Shown piece by piece: positions 52,843 through 61,635 of a DNA stretch of 64,000 nt. Origin of the DNA: Thiofilum sp. (lineage in GTDB: Bacteria > Pseudomonadota > Gammaproteobacteria > Thiotrichales > Thiotrichaceae); the NCBI RefSeq assembly GCF_016711335.1, contig NZ_JADJTF010000001.1, positions 744,001 through 808,000 on the forward strand, in the 5' to 3' direction. Numbering within the stretch: the stretch's first letter is position 1; every line of letters starts with the position of its first letter. The position numbers and the translations under genes are program-made. The notes under the pieces are model-generated. The model was not told the origin of the DNA and did not search any database. It was given only the letters and a program-made list of their open reading frames with translations.

Positions 52843-54801
52843 TTATTCACCCATGCCCATTTCAATGTAGCCAGTGGGGCAAACATCGGCGCAGATATGA
52901 CAACCAATACAACGGCTATAATCCGTTGCTACATAACGACCTGTAGTCGCTTGCTTTTTAGGTACACGATAGACCGCATCTTGAGGGCAATAGATCACAC
53001 AGTTATCACACTCAAAACACATACCACAGCTCATGCAACGCTTAGCTTCAGCAACTGCATCGTCTTCGATTAAAGGATTAATCCGCTCAGCAAAATGCCC
53101 CAATACCTGCTCGGCAGTTGGTACATCTTCGGAGCGCAACTTGCGTGCTTCAGCCTTAAAATGCCCTAAGAACAGATCACGAGACGGTACAATCACACTC
53201 TTAGCGCGATCTTCGTAGTTATGAACGGCATAGTTCATACTAGATGTACCACGCAAATCAGGTGCTTTGGCACCATCATAAGCGGCTGGTTCTAAACCCA
53301 CTTCTTGCAGTTTTTGCATGAGGTCAAAGTGATGCTTGTCAACCTTGGGGCGCTTAGCAATTTCTTGAGCATTCAAAAACTGATTAATGGTTTCAGCCAC
53401 GATTGAGCCTTGACCAATCGCCGTGGTTAATAAGTGCGGACGTACAATATCACCAGCAGCAAAATGCTTAGGCTTACCGGGGACTTGATAAGTCGAATCA
53501 GCATTAATCAGATTACGACCATTATTTAAGGCTTCCACACCATCTAAGCGTCCAAATTGACCAATTGCAGACACGATCAAATCAGCTTCGATAATGGTCT
53601 CAACACCACATTCTTTGGCTTGTGGCATATTACCTTTAACCACACACTCCACTACTTTCAAACCAATCGCACGACCATCAGGACCAAACACGATTTCTTT
53701 AGGCATGACTTCAGTAAGAATAGTAACCCCTTCTTTGAGTGCGTCCTGTACTTCATGCTCGGCAGCCGTCATCTGATCCAGCTTAAATAAAGTGGTTAAA
53801 GTCACCTGAGCGGGGACTTTTTGTGCAGGCTCTTCAGCATGTACCAATTTACCTGTGGCAGCATCTTCTGGATTTTCAGTGTAGTTCGCTAAAGTACCAA
53901 TACGGCGTGATACCGATACCACGTCAATCGAGGTATCGCCGCCACCGACGCACACAATGCGTGGAGCGGTATATTTCATGGTACCTTTATTAAAGGCTTC
54001 TAAGAAATCGACCGCTGAAATGCAGTTAGGCGTTTCAGCAAATTTATCTACGAATAGACCACGACCATTCCAGCAACCTAGTGCCCATAGAATCGCATCG
54101 TATTCTTGCTCTAATTGCTCAACCGTAATGTCTTGACCCACTTTAGTATTGCAACGTACTTCAATATCGCCAAGATCTAAAATACGTTGAACCTCAGCCC
54201 CTAATTTGTCGCGTGGTACACGATAGCCCGGAATACCGTAGCGCATCATGCCGCCCAATTCTGGATGCTGTTCAAAAATAGTCGAAGCATGGCCCAAACG
54301 CCGTAATTGATAAGCCGCCGCCATCCCCGCAGGGCCACCACCAATGATCGCTACTCGCTTGCCTGATAAAGCCGGTGGGGTTTCAAATTTGAAACCTTGC
54401 GCAATCGCGGTATCACCGATGTATTGTTCTACCGCATTAATGCCAACGAAATCATCCACATCATTACGGTTACAACCTGTTTGACACGGTGCTGGACAGA
54501 CGCGACCCATCATTGAAGGGAAAGGATTAGCATCGGTAGAACGACGGAATGCATACTCCTGCATGGTCATACCTACTGGAGGCTTTTCAATACCACGCAC
54601 AATTTGCAACCAACCGCGAATATCCTCACCAGAGGGGCAACTTCCTTGGCAAGGTGGAGTTTTATGCACATAGGTAGGACACTTATGTGAAGTATCCGCT
54701 ACGAAAATTTTATCGTGCATACTATCCCAAGTATGGTCGCCATCTTCAAAGCGGCGGAAAGTATGCCCTTTTAAACGGCTGTCGTCAGGTGCTGTTGCCA
54801 T
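52843..54801 (-). CDS. dsrL: DsrL, NAD(P)H:acceptor iron-sulfur flavoprotein
   Basis: A 652-residue cytoplasmic protein related to the glutamate synthase small subunit. It has an N-terminal iron-sulfur domain (CPAPCQTGCNR), an FAD site (VAIIGGGPAGMAAAYQLRRL), an NAD(P)H site (IVCVGGGDTSIDVVSVSRR), and two C-terminal [4Fe-4S] motifs (CMSCGMCFECDNCVIYCP, CIGCHICADVCP). DsrL takes electrons from DsrAB during sulfur oxidation and is a marker of the oxidative pathway. GGAGA precedes the ATG. Confidence 0.95.
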   Translation of the reverse strand: MATAPDDSRLKGHTFRRFEDGDHTWDSMHDKIFVADTSHKCPTYVHKTPPCQGSCPSGEDIRGWLQIVRGIEKPPVGMTMQEYAFRRSTDANPFPSMMGRVCPAPCQTGCNRNDVDDFVGINAVEQYIGDTAIAQGFKFETPPALSGKRVAIIGGGPAGMAAAYQLRRLGHASTIFEQHPELGGMMRYGIPGYRVPRDKLGAEVQRILDLGDIEVRCNTKVGQDITVEQLEQEYDAILWALGCWNGRGLFVDKFAETPNCISAVDFLEAFNKGTMKYTAPRIVCVGGGDTSIDVVSVSRRIGTLANYTENPEDAATGKLVHAEEPAQKVPAQVTLTTLFKLDQMTAAEHEVQDALKEGVTILTEVMPKEIVFGPDGRAIGLKVVECVVKGNMPQAKECGVETIIEADLIVSAIGQFGRLDGVEALNNGRNLINADSTYQVPGKPKHFAAGDIVRPHLLTTAIGQGSIVAETINQFLNAQEIAKRPKVDKHHFDLMQKLQEVGLEPAAYDGAKAPDLRGTSSMNYAVHNYEDRAKSVIVPSRDLFLGHFKAEARKLRSEDVPTAEQVLGHFAERINPLIEDDAVAEAKRCMSCGMCFECDNCVIYCPQDAVYRVPKKQATTGRYVATDYSRCIGCHICADVCPTGYIEMGMGE

Positions 54802-54888
54802 GCTTATATTCTCCGGTCTGGAACCTGATAGCGCAGGTTAAATTCATTCATTGTGGAACAAAGTAGTCGGTTACGGATTAATCCTTAA

Positions 54889-56475
54889 TCAATCCTCATC
54901 ACCGTCTTCATCCTCATCTTCATCATCAGGACGCGCCTGAACCGACACTTGGCGTTGTAGGACAAGTGCATTACTTACTAATTGATGGACACTGACAATC
55001 TGATCCATCTTAAAACCATAATACGGAATGACTTTGGTAAACTGGGATTTACAGATCGCGCAAATCGCCGCCATATGGGTTACGCCATGTTCATTAGTGA
55101 CGTATTTCAAAGCCTCCATACGTGGCTGTGCACCCTTGACCCGTAACTCCATCAAATCATCTGTCAATAAGCCCCCACCGCCACCACAGCAGAAGGTAGC
55201 GTCGTGAATGGTATCAGCGGGCATATCCACAAAATGATTACAAACGGCTTTAATCACATTACGAGGGTACTCGAACTGTCCGCCGGGTTTGTCACCCATC
55301 CGTGATCCACGAGCCACATTACACGAGTCATGGAAGGTCAGAACTTTGTCATCATTTGCGGTTTTATCGAGGACTAGCTTGCCGTCTTGGATCAAGCCCC
55401 ACGTCACTTCTAAAATGTGTTGAGGTACGGGATATTTGGGGTCTAGGAAGTCAAAAGGCCCTGCTAAAGTATTGAGGAAGCTATACGCCACACGCCACGC
55501 ATGACCACACTCACCAAATACAATGCGTTTTACCTTTAATTTAATCGCCGCCTCACGAATACGCAGCGCAATACGGCGCATATTTTCGTAAGAACCAATG
55601 AACATCCCAAAGTTAGCACCTTCAGAAGCATAGGAGCTGAGCGTCCAGCTAATCCCTGCCTCGTGGAATACTTTGGCATAACCCATTAAGCCATCCACAT
55701 GAGGCTCGGCAAAGAAGTCAGCAGAAGGTGTAACCAGTAGGACTTCAGCTCCCTCTTCATCGAGTGGAAAGCGCACTTTAATACCGGTATCGGCTTCAAC
55801 ATCTTCCTCAAGCCCTTCTAGCGTATCGGCTAATGCCATACCGGGCAGACCTAAGTTATTACCGATCTTGAATACTTTACTAATAATCTCGTTATTGTAT
55901 TTAGAGCCGCGTCCGATATGATCGAGAATCTCGCGTCCTGCCATTGATACTTCAGCCGTATCAATACCATAGGGGCAGAATACTGAACAACGCCGACATT
56001 GAGAGCATTGATGGTAGTAGTTATACCATTCCTCCACCACTTCCTCTGTCAGATCCACAGCGCCCACTAATTTAGGGAAGTGCTTTCCTGCAAAGGTAAA
56101 ATAGCGCCGATAAACCTTACGTAATAAATCCTGCCGTGCTACTGGCATATTATTAGGGTCTTTAGTACCGATAAAATAATGGCACTTATCAGTACACGCG
56201 CCACATTTCACACAAATATCTAAATACAATTGCAGCGAGCGATAACGGTGACGTAAGTCATCCAGTTTGGCTAGGGCTTTGTTTTTCCAGTCTGGCACTA
56301 ACTCATAGCGCTCACCTTCACCCTGCCCCTTATTAAAGTCGGACGGAAAATGTAAGGCTTTTTGGAAATCAGGTTTGGCAACGAATGGGCCTTTGCCTGC
56401 CATACTGCCCGGCTCAATAGCCGGTACTTCAACATAGCCAGCACCTGTAAGTTTAGGAACTTCGTAATCAGCCAT
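54889..56475 (-). CDS. dsrK: DsrK, heterodisulfide-reductase-like iron-sulfur protein
   Basis: A 528-residue cytoplasmic-face subunit of DsrMKJOP thought to react with the DsrC disulfide or trisulfide. Two [4Fe-4S] motifs (CVKCGACTDKCHY, CSQCRRCSVFCPYG) are followed by CCG-type cysteine motifs (HDSCNVARGSR, FCCGGGGGLLTDDL) for the catalytic cluster. The C-terminus is acidic. I start at ATG 56475 (MADYEV), with GAGG in front; ATG 56487 is also in frame. It overlaps dsrM by 8 bases. Confidence 0.94.
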   Translation of the reverse strand: MADYEVPKLTGAGYVEVPAIEPGSMAGKGPFVAKPDFQKALHFPSDFNKGQGEGERYELVPDWKNKALAKLDDLRHRYRSLQLYLDICVKCGACTDKCHYFIGTKDPNNMPVARQDLLRKVYRRYFTFAGKHFPKLVGAVDLTEEVVEEWYNYYHQCSQCRRCSVFCPYGIDTAEVSMAGREILDHIGRGSKYNNEIISKVFKIGNNLGLPGMALADTLEGLEEDVEADTGIKVRFPLDEEGAEVLLVTPSADFFAEPHVDGLMGYAKVFHEAGISWTLSSYASEGANFGMFIGSYENMRRIALRIREAAIKLKVKRIVFGECGHAWRVAYSFLNTLAGPFDFLDPKYPVPQHILEVTWGLIQDGKLVLDKTANDDKVLTFHDSCNVARGSRMGDKPGGQFEYPRNVIKAVCNHFVDMPADTIHDATFCCGGGGGLLTDDLMELRVKGAQPRMEALKYVTNEHGVTHMAAICAICKSQFTKVIPYYGFKMDQIVSVHQLVSNALVLQRQVSVQARPDDEDEDEDGDED

Positions 56476-57235
56476 GTTTAACCTCATCCAAATAAATTTT
56501 GTTGTGCTTTTCTAGCTCTAATGCCCACGGTGCAACATGGCGCTTTTCACGCGGATTATCGACTTGATTACGAGTAGGGCTAAAGAAGACACCCGGTGCA
56601 TGCAGTAACTTACTGATGGGGAAAATAATCATTAAAATAGCTACTAATAATAAGTGCACTAATAAAAGCGGTGATGCTGGCAGATTATGCCAATCAAAGA
56701 ACATTAAACCTCTAAAGAATGCTTTCACCTGCATAATGTCAGTGTGAGCTACAAAGGTCATCATCATGCCACTCAAAGCAATACCCATGAGCAAAGCTAG
56801 CATTAGATGATCTGAGGGAGACGAGATATAGCGCACACGGTCGACTATAACGCGTCTAATCCATAACCCTGCTAAACCCAGTACCATAGCAAAGCTGGCA
56901 TATTTACCAAAAGGCTGAATGAAGTTGAGGAAAAAACCTGTTTCTACAAAATAACGACTATGGCGTAATAACACTAACCACAACGCCATATGGAAGAGAA
57001 AAGCAAATAACCAAATGGTTTTATTGGAACGGAATAAGCTTTCAAAAAATACTACTTCACGGAACATACGCCAAACCACGCCTTTTTGCGTAACAGGTGC
57101 AGGTGTAGTCGGTATTTTTAATGGAGCAGGCGTTGTCCAATATTGGTGGATTTTGCGTGCCACTCCGCCGATCAGAATAAAAGTGGCAAAATAAAACAAC
57201 AATCCGTAAAGCAAACTTACGAAAGTCACAGTCAA
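56468..57235 (-). CDS. dsrM: DsrM, membrane cytochrome b subunit
   Basis: A 255-residue NarI-like membrane protein with about five helices (LLYGLLFYFATFILIGG, FAFLFHMALWLVLL, LMLALLMGIALSGMMM, LLVHLLLVAILMII). Histidines in FHMALWLVLLRHSRYF and near the later helices are candidate heme b ligands. It pairs with DsrK as the quinone-reactive module. It lies ~98 bases after dsrC, with a hairpin in the gap. Confidence 0.92.
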   Translation of the reverse strand: MTVTFVSLLYGLLFYFATFILIGGVARKIHQYWTTPAPLKIPTTPAPVTQKGVVWRMFREVVFFESLFRSNKTIWLFAFLFHMALWLVLLRHSRYFVETGFFLNFIQPFGKYASFAMVLGLAGLWIRRVIVDRVRYISSPSDHLMLALLMGIALSGMMMTFVAHTDIMQVKAFFRGLMFFDWHNLPASPLLLVHLLLVAILMIIFPISKLLHAPGVFFSPTRNQVDNPREKRHVAPWALELEKHNKIYLDEVKHG

Positions 57236-57300
57236 CTCCTGCTAATGAACCTCTGCGAAAATACTATGTTGCAGGGGCCTCATAGAACTTTTGTAGAGGC

Positions 57301-57321
57301 TCAAGGGCAAACTGCCCTTGA
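57301..57321 (-). other. Intercistronic hairpin between dsrC and dsrM
   Basis: A perfect 9-bp stem (TCAAGGGCA with TGCCCTTGA) with a 3-base loop lies 12 bases after the dsrC stop. There is no T-run, so it is more likely an RNA-stabilising or partial termination element than a full terminator. Confidence 0.65.
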
Positions 57322-57333
57322 TCCACGGGTGAA

Positions 57334-57672
57334 TTAAACGCAGCCAGTAGGTTTTGGCAGACCTGCATATTTACAAGCTTGTTTGCCAGGGCCATAGGGG
57401 AAGAGGCTATATAAGTATTTAGAGTTACCTTTATCTGCACCTAAACGCTTGCCAACCGCTTTAGTTAGAACACGTACTGCGGGAGCAATTTGATACTCGT
57501 CATAGTATTCACGTAAGAAATTGATAATTTCCCAGTGCTCATCCGTTAAAGTAACCGGTTGCTCTTCTGCCTGAGCCATTGCAGTAGCCACTTCAGGAGT
57601 CCAATCGTTTAAGTTTTCTAAGTAACCTTCTTCATCTGTTGCGATAGATTTACCGCCGATTTCCAGTGCCAT
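57334..57672 (-). CDS. dsrC: DsrC, sulfur-carrier protein
   Basis: A 112-residue carrier whose two cysteines hold sulfur as a persulfide or trisulfide for DsrAB. Cys100 (KQACKYAGLP) and Cys111 (TGCV) sit at the same positions as in A. vinosum DsrC, which marks true DsrC rather than TusE. The middle contains DEHWEIINFLREYYDEY. AGGAG precedes the ATG, and a hairpin follows the stop. Confidence 0.97.
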   Translation of the reverse strand: MALEIGGKSIATDEEGYLENLNDWTPEVATAMAQAEEQPVTLTDEHWEIINFLREYYDEYQIAPAVRVLTKAVGKRLGADKGNSKYLYSLFPYGPGKQACKYAGLPKPTGCV

Positions 57673-57703
57673 ATAGCATCTCCTACATTAATACGTTCTA
57701 AAA

Positions 57704-58012
57704 TTATAGCCAGCTTTGGGTTTTGTCGTGTTGGACCGTTAAATCTACAAAGCCGCTATAATCAACAACTTGTAAACCTTGAGCTAAACGACTCTGTTCA
57801 ATACCACGCGCGGCAAGATCCTCACCCAACACGTAGATTGCTTTGGTGGTTAAAGCTGACGTTAGTAAAGTAGCAGCTTGTGACCCTGCTACTGCACCAA
57901 TCACCGCATCTTCAATCAATAATACGGCATCGCCTTCTGAAGCGTGACTCAAGCAACTTGCTACGGCATTACGCTCAAACGGCGATTTATTCACAATATG
58001 TAACATCGACAT
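57704..58012 (-). CDS. dsrH: DsrH, sulfurtransferase subunit
   Basis: A 102-residue TusB-like subunit of the DsrE2F2H2 hexamer, which hands sulfur to DsrC. It starts MSMLHIVNKSPFERNA, and Cys20 in VASCLSHASEGD is the conserved cysteine. AAGGAG lies 8 bases before the ATG, and dsrF ends 12 bases upstream. Confidence 0.94.
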   Translation of the reverse strand: MSMLHIVNKSPFERNAVASCLSHASEGDAVLLIEDAVIGAVAGSQAATLLTSALTTKAIYVLGEDLAARGIEQSRLAQGLQVVDYSGFVDLTVQHDKTQSWL

Positions 58013-58024
58013 TGAGAGCGCTCC

Positions 58025-58429
58025 TTAGAAGCTAAAAGTCACGTCTTGAGCTGCCATGAGTTCAGCCATTTCAGCTCGGCTAATAATGCTGAGGGATGAT
58101 TTCTCTGCCCAATCATCGTCCTCATCTTCGTAGGTCAACTCCATTAAATCGTCCTCCGTTAGACCACGCTCTTCTAAAGACTCGCGCTCAACGTAAAGTT
58201 GTTTAATGTCATAATCACCTAATGCTTTATAAGTGGGTGAGAAGTTTTTCATACCAATCGCTTTAGGCTTTTGGTCTTTAATAATCTGATAAACTCCATC
58301 ATCCACGAATGCGAGTGTGACTTCTTGCTCAAAAGCAGCAGCAATCAATACCACTTCTAATGATTCGAGCGCATATACCGTGCCGTAAGGAGCTTTACGA
58401 TTCACATACATAAACTTTTTAGTTGCCAT
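58025..58429 (-). CDS. dsrF: DsrF, sulfurtransferase subunit
   Basis: A 134-residue TusC-like subunit of DsrEFH. It begins MATKKFMYVNRKAPYGTVYALESLEVVLIAAAFEQ-type core; no essential cysteine is expected and none is visible. The acidic stretch YEDEDDDWAEK and the C-terminal ISRAEMAELMA are family-like. It is placed between dsrE and dsrH with gaps of about 11-12 bases. Confidence 0.94.
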   Translation of the reverse strand: MATKKFMYVNRKAPYGTVYALESLEVVLIAAAFEQEVTLAFVDDGVYQIIKDQKPKAIGMKNFSPTYKALGDYDIKQLYVERESLEERGLTEDDLMELTYEDEDDDWAEKSSLSIISRAEMAELMAAQDVTFSF

Positions 58430-58440
58430 GTGAGTACCCC

Positions 58441-58833
58441 TTAATCCCCAAACACGATAGTACGATCAGACTCGATACTACCTTCAATCAATTGCCCTAA
58501 GCCCGAAATACGAAAGCCCGGAGCAATATTGTCAGCATCTAAGCCTTGACGTTTAGCTTCACTAGCATCCATCAAACCACGACGTTGCGCAGCGGCAATA
58601 CAAATCACCATATCAATGCCGTGTTGTTGAGCTAGTTCAGACCATTGCTTTTGCACTAAGCGATCATCTTTGGGAGGCACGCTTAAACGCGAGCCATTAT
58701 TAACCCCATCGTGATAGAAAAAGACACGGAAAATCTCATGTCCTTTGGCTAAAGCAGCCTTAGCAAATTGATAGGCGGTATCAGACGATTGATGCTGATA
58801 AGGGCCTTCATTCACCATAAGCGTATATTTCAT
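58441..58833 (-). CDS. dsrE: DsrE, sulfurtransferase subunit
   Basis: A 130-residue TusD-like catalytic subunit of DsrEFH. Cys78 in MVICIAAAQRRGLMD matches the persulfide-carrying Cys78 of A. vinosum DsrE. FRVFFYHDGVNNGSRL and FRISGLGQLIEG are typical. With DsrH and DsrC it marks the oxidative form of the pathway. It starts 11 bases after dsrB. Confidence 0.96.
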   Translation of the reverse strand: MKYTLMVNEGPYQHQSSDTAYQFAKAALAKGHEIFRVFFYHDGVNNGSRLSVPPKDDRLVQKQWSELAQQHGIDMVICIAAAQRRGLMDASEAKRQGLDADNIAPGFRISGLGQLIEGSIESDRTIVFGD

Positions 58834-58844
58834 GCATCACCCAA

Positions 58845-59921
58845 TTAGAAACGAATGTGAGTGGAAGAGTTTAAGTTATTACGTGCACCACGCCAGTTAT
58901 CAATGTGGTACTTAGTAAACGGTAAACCCGTCACTTCAAAGAAACGTGGCCAGCCAATACGCTCAACCCATTCATTCATCCGTTCCCAATCACGAGCGCC
59001 TTCTTTGTAGCACTTGAGGATTTTCTTCACGATGGCGGTAGCTTCTGGCCAACGAGGTGGATTGTTGGGAATACCCGCCGCCACTAAGCGTTGGAAAGTA
59101 GGCTTACCACGAGCATTCGAGTGATTACCCCCAATCCAAATAGCTAATTGAGTGTATTGATGATCATTGATTTGCATGGGTGGGCAAGGAGGATAGCATG
59201 CACCACAGCAAATACATTTTTTCTCATCAACCTCAAGCGAAGGCTTACCATCGACCATCGCAGGACGAATCGCCGCGACAGGACAACGCGCCACCACTGA
59301 AGGACGTTCGCAAATATTGCCTACTAGAGCGTGGTTGATTTTTGGTGGCTTAACGTGTTGGACGTTAATCGCAATATCACCTTGACCACCGCAGTTGATT
59401 TGGCAGCATGAAGTGGTGATATGCACACGATTAGGCATACTCCATGATTTGAATTCGCCAATCAGCTCATCCATCATAGCTTTAACCACACCGGAGGCAT
59501 CCGTACCCGGAATATCACAGTGTAACCAGCCTTGAGTGTGTGACAAAGTAGTCACTGAGTTACGTGTACCGCCTACAGGGAAACCCGCATCTTCTAATGC
59601 TTTGACTAAAGGCTCAACTTTTGCACCATCCGCTACCATATATTCAATATTGGAACGAATAGTAAAACGTACATAACCATCAGCGAATTGATCACCAATA
59701 TCCATCAGTTTACGTAAAGTAAACACATCGAGGATACGCTGAGTACCGGCACGCACTGTCCAAATTTTTTCACCGCTACGCGCTACATGCACGAGCACAC
59801 CCGGACGGGGGTCTTCATGATACAACCATTGACCATAGTTACGGCGCATCACGGGGTGCATGTATTGGAAACCATCGGGGCAACCTGATTCGATGGGATC
59901 ACGCATTTTTGGGGCTGACAT
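58845..59921 (-). CDS. dsrB: Reverse dissimilatory sulfite reductase, beta subunit
   Basis: A 358-residue subunit of the siroheme enzyme that oxidises sulfur bound to DsrC to sulfite. Visible motifs are TTSCCQINCGGQGD, CERPSVVARCP and the ferredoxin-like CICCGACYPPCPPM. AAGGAG precedes the ATG at 59921, 73 bases after dsrA. An imperfect AGCGCA/TGCGCT stem lies in that gap. Confidence 0.97.
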   Translation of the reverse strand: MSAPKMRDPIESGCPDGFQYMHPVMRRNYGQWLYHEDPRPGVLVHVARSGEKIWTVRAGTQRILDVFTLRKLMDIGDQFADGYVRFTIRSNIEYMVADGAKVEPLVKALEDAGFPVGGTRNSVTTLSHTQGWLHCDIPGTDASGVVKAMMDELIGEFKSWSMPNRVHITTSCCQINCGGQGDIAINVQHVKPPKINHALVGNICERPSVVARCPVAAIRPAMVDGKPSLEVDEKKCICCGACYPPCPPMQINDHQYTQLAIWIGGNHSNARGKPTFQRLVAAGIPNNPPRWPEATAIVKKILKCYKEGARDWERMNEWVERIGWPRFFEVTGLPFTKYHIDNWRGARNNLNSSTHIRF

Positions 59922-59994
59922 CCGTCATCTCTCCTTAAACCTAAATTCTTAAACGTTTTTTAAGCGCACAGTACTTTAGTTTGCGCTGAACCCA

Positions 59995-61290
59995 TTAAGC
60001 TGCTGACTTTTCCGCACGCTTACGATTAAACCACTCTTCAGCGGCCTCATCCCAACCATCCATACGGACGTAGGACACGTTGCGTGGTTGTTTGATCATA
60101 TTAGGATCAGGGTCAATACCCACACCTTCTAAGAAGTTAACCAAACCAATACGCTCAATCATCTCACCGCAACGCTCATGCTCTAGACCATTTTCAGCCC
60201 AGAAATCAATTACGTTTTGTGCCATTTCTACAATACGTTCGTAATCTTCTTCGGTTTCTAACTTCATGAAAGGCACTACCACCGTACCCATTAAGTCACC
60301 AATTTTCAGAGTACGCTTACCGCCCATGAGAATGGTGACACCTTTGTCATCACCTACCTGTAGCGCTTTAGGCATAACGTTTAGGCAGTGCATGCAACGT
60401 ACACAGTTACTGTTATCGACGGTAATGGTGTCATCGTCATTGAGTTTAATCGCGCCTGTAGGACAACGGCTAATCACATTGTCGAACATGTATTGACGAC
60501 CTGCTGAACGATCACCTTCTTTGCCAATCTCAGCCGCCTTTTTCATGATGGTGTTTTTGACTTCTTCTTGGTTGATCTTCATATCATCACGCCAAGTGCC
60601 AATCACGGCAAAGTCAGCACGCTCAATTGAGTTTTGGCAATCGTTCGGGCAACCTGAAACCTTAAATTTAAACTTATAAGGTAAAGCCGGACGATGTACG
60701 TCATCAGTAAAGTTATTTAATAAATGACGGTGAATGGCTTGTTCATTGCAGTTAGACATTTCGCAACGGGCCGCACCCACACAAGACATACCAGTACGAA
60801 CGCAAGGACCCGCGCCACCTAAGTCCCAACCGTATTCATTGATCTCATCGAAGAAGTGTTGATAGTTTTTGCTATCCGCTCCGATGAACATGATATTGCC
60901 AGTTTGACCGTGGAAGGTTTGTAAACCTGAACCCCATTTTTCCCAGCTATCAGCGAGTTGGCGTAACATGTCTGTGGTGTAGTAGTTACCCGCAGGAGGC
61001 TGCACGCGTAAGGTATGGAACTCTTTAGATTCAGGGAACATATGACCGACTTCAGAGAAGCGCGGAATAATACCACCGCCATAACCGAATACTGAAATCG
61101 TACCGCCCTTCCAATAGCCCATACGCGTTTCGTATGAGTGCTCTAACTGCCCCAATAAACCATTAATCGTATTGCGGATGCGCTCACTAGGGTGATTATC
61201 ACGCAATGCTTTAAAGCCACTAATAAAACTGGGCCACGGACCCTCTTCCAATACATCAAGCATCGGGGTTGGATAGTGTTTAGATGCCAT
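59995..61290 (-). CDS. dsrA: Reverse dissimilatory sulfite reductase, alpha subunit
   Basis: A 431-residue subunit carrying siroheme and iron-sulfur clusters. The siroheme/[4Fe-4S] motif is TGMSCVGAARCE with FKVSGCPNDCQN, and the ferredoxin insertion has CVRCMHCLNVMP. It is the first gene of the dsr operon, with AGGAGG (61296-61301 on the minus strand) 5 bases before the ATG. The 345-base upstream gap holds several palindromes and presumably the operon promoter. Confidence 0.97.
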   Translation of the reverse strand: MASKHYPTPMLDVLEEGPWPSFISGFKALRDNHPSERIRNTINGLLGQLEHSYETRMGYWKGGTISVFGYGGGIIPRFSEVGHMFPESKEFHTLRVQPPAGNYYTTDMLRQLADSWEKWGSGLQTFHGQTGNIMFIGADSKNYQHFFDEINEYGWDLGGAGPCVRTGMSCVGAARCEMSNCNEQAIHRHLLNNFTDDVHRPALPYKFKFKVSGCPNDCQNSIERADFAVIGTWRDDMKINQEEVKNTIMKKAAEIGKEGDRSAGRQYMFDNVISRCPTGAIKLNDDDTITVDNSNCVRCMHCLNVMPKALQVGDDKGVTILMGGKRTLKIGDLMGTVVVPFMKLETEEDYERIVEMAQNVIDFWAENGLEHERCGEMIERIGLVNFLEGVGIDPDPNMIKQPRNVSYVRMDGWDEAAEEWFNRKRAEKSAA

Positions 61291-61326
61291 ACTTGCCTCC
61301 TAGAGTTAGATACCTTATGGCCCGCT

Positions 61327-61509
61327 TGCTTGTTCACACAAGCATTGGAATATTGTTTAAATTACTAAAAGCACACGCTAAAGCGTGCTAGTAGGTGCTA
61401 AGTGTAGACTCCAACCTCTGGTGCTTAGAATCTCACAGAGTGGAGGGACACCAAATACTCACCTCTCCCTAGGGAGATATAGCTTTAGGTCTTGGCTCTA
61501 ATCCTAAAG
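61327..61509. promoter_or_regulatory. Divergent dsrA / dioxygenase control region with palindromes
   Basis: The 345-base gap (61291-61635) holds no gene. It contains a 7-bp hairpin at 61327-61344 (TGCTTGT with ACAAGCA), a bulged hairpin at 61370-61389 (AGCACACGCT with AGCGTGCT), a perfect 14-base palindrome TCTCCCTAGGGAGA at 61464-61477, and inverted CTTTAGG/CCTAAAG at 61483-61509. The palindrome could be an operator and the two hairpins nearest dsrA could lie in its leader RNA. No convincing -35/-10 pair was found. Confidence 0.5.
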
Positions 61510-61635
61510 GAGTACTCGTTGTCACGTCTTTATATTGCTATGTTTTAATATTCTAATAAACAAAACAATTACCCCAATGGGTAGGGTGCTCTTGCTTCTT
61601 GGGTTGTAGGACTACTAACAAGTGAGGTAGATCAG

